Assembly: GCA_026391795.1 (NCBI GenBank)
Contig: JAPLDI010000029.1
Span: 1-64,000, forward strand
Length of the DNA: 64,000 nt
Reading direction: 5' to 3'
DNA from: Bacteroidota bacterium
GTDB lineage: Bacteria > Bacteroidota > Bacteroidia > Bacteroidales > FEN-979
How positions within the stretch are numbered: position 1 is the first letter of the stretch; the number at the start of each line of letters is the position of its first letter. Under the pieces are notes generated by a model that was not told where the DNA came from, ran no database searches, and saw only the letters and a list, made by a program, of their open reading frames with translations. Shown here in pieces: positions 63,253 to 64,000 of the stretch. The translations under genes were made by a program, and so were the position numbers.

Positions 63253-64000
63253 TCCTGTCGTCATCATTCATTTTTGACATGACCGTACGGGTCCGTCCAG
63301 GAGCATCAAACGATGCACTCGGGGATAAAGTATTCAGGGCGGAATAATCAATCTCCAGGTCCGTGAATTTTGCAAACCGTGCCACGAATTTCAGCTTGAC
63401 ATCTTTTGTTGCGCCGTTACGGTTTTTGGCGATGCTGATTTCTGCAACCCCTTCAACCGGGGCCTCATAAGCGTCTTCATCGATCTTATAATATTCAGGC
63501 CGGTAAATGAATAAAACCATGTCGGCATCCTGCTCGATGGATCCCGATTCACGAAGGTCGGATAGGATGGGTTTCTTGACAAGCCGCTTTTCAACTTCAC
63601 GGCTCAGCTGCGACAGGGCAATGATCGGAACGTCCAGTTCCTTCGCCAGTGCCTTCAGCGACCGGGAGATGTTGCTGATCTCCTGCTCGCGGTTTCCCTT
63701 GTGTTCAGGTGCTCCCTGCATCAGCTGCAGGTAGTCGAGGATGACGATCTGGATATCATGCTGGGTCTTCAACCGCCTGCATTTTGCCCGGAGTTCAAAG
63801 ATCGTCAGGGCCGGTGTATCATCAATGAACAGGGGGGCATCGATCAGGGTGGAGATACGCGAATTGAGCTGTTCCCATTCATAATCTTCGAGGTTACCGC
63901 GCCTTAGCTTTTCGGCCCCGATTTCCGTTTCGCTGGCAATAAGACGTGTCACCAGCTGAACAGCCGACATTTCAAGGGAGAATAAGGCCACGGGCTTTTT
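63236..64000 (-). CDS. dnaB: Replicative DNA helicase DnaB, C-terminal part (runs off the window)
   Basis: The 3' portion of the hexameric replicative helicase. The frame is open to the last base of the window, with KKPVALFSLEMS at the edge, so the N-terminal domain and Walker A lie outside. Visible are EMSAVQLVTRLIASE, the Walker B IVILDYLQLMQG, VPIIALSQLSREVEKR, the arginine-finger block LSDLRESGSIEQDADMVLFI, and AKNRNGATKDVKLKF. About 253 residues are present. The stop lies inside the next gene's 5' end. Confidence 0.96.
   Translation of the reverse strand, partial: KKPVALFSLEMSAVQLVTRLIASETEIGAEKLRRGNLEDYEWEQLNSRISTLIDAPLFIDDTPALTIFELRAKCRRLKTQHDIQIVILDYLQLMQGAPEHKGNREQEISNISRSLKALAKELDVPIIALSQLSREVEKRLVKKPILSDLRESGSIEQDADMVLFIYRPEYYKIDEDAYEAPVEGVAEISIAKNRNGATKDVKLKFVARFAKFTDLEIDYSALNTLSPSASFDAPGRTRTVMSKMNDDDRNETAF

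Overview
The window is 64 kb of a Bacteroidota chromosome, probably an uncultivated, fairly low-GC lineage near the Bacteroidales. The placement rests on several signs. There are type IX secretion (T9SS) sorting domains of both kinds: a gliding-motility type C-terminus at 8080-9369, and type A tails at 39104-41701 and 51101-53089. A PorV/PorQ-like barrel, the rsfS-ftsH-LUD-cdsA-psd gene order and a single-chain GcvP are also present. At least eight genes are preceded by a TAnnTTTG -7 element, the Bacteroidota housekeeping promoter, and Shine-Dalgarno motifs are nearly absent. I cannot name a genus. I saw no tRNA, rRNA, CRISPR array, insertion sequence, integrase or prophage, and no gap between genes reaches 300 bases.

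Layout. 1-169: two short-word tandem repeat arrays. 216-7890: central metabolism and replication (pfkA, priA, an FtsB/DivIC-like protein, then the glyA-sixA-ppk1 unit). 8080-15071: an exported CHU_C protein, a GH29 alpha-L-fucosidase and a GH38-type alpha-mannosidase. 15089-18607: an outer-membrane PorV-like barrel, an ORF6N DNA-binding protein and a helix-hairpin-helix exported protein. 18821-24233: DUF2461, then the convergent unit rsfS-ftsH-LUD-cdsA-psd. 24299-30995: LOG-family hydrolase, uvrA, a lytic transglycosylase, rfbC and lpdA. 31216-38942: a FISUMP lipoprotein, an SDR, and a sulfur/threonine amino-acid island with three Cys/Met-metabolism PLP enzymes, thrC and thrH. 39104-42572: a heparinase II/III-like lyase with an esterase. 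42644-50982: membrane and envelope genes ending in gcvP-S41 protease-surface protein. 51101-55138: a PKD-repeat T9SS protein and an ECF sigma factor paired with a transmembrane/beta-barrel partner. 55294-57702: a divergent membrane pyrophosphatase. 57843-64000: bifunctional nuclease, NupG-type permease, thyA-folA, a lipoprotein, an exported protein often mislabelled as asparagine synthetase, and the 3' part of dnaB.

How the genes fit together. ThrH can make O-phosphohomoserine without a homoserine kinase. ThrC turns that into threonine, and the adjacent gamma-replacement/elimination PLP enzymes can use activated homoserine or degrade methionine. The fucosidase, mannosidase, polysaccharide lyase and esterase point to life on complex or sulfated glycans. 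Ppk1 and the membrane pyrophosphatase point to polyphosphate/pyrophosphate energy handling.

The most unusual structure in the window is not a gene. It is a dispersed set of short-word tandem arrays (7, 8, 9 or 22 bp units), most of them starting within about 40 bases of a stop codon. Words recur at distant loci in both orientations, and in places they run into start or stop codons. A second point worth following is the ECF sigma factor whose overlapping partner gene joins an inner-membrane helix, a long disordered linker and an outer-membrane barrel in one chain.
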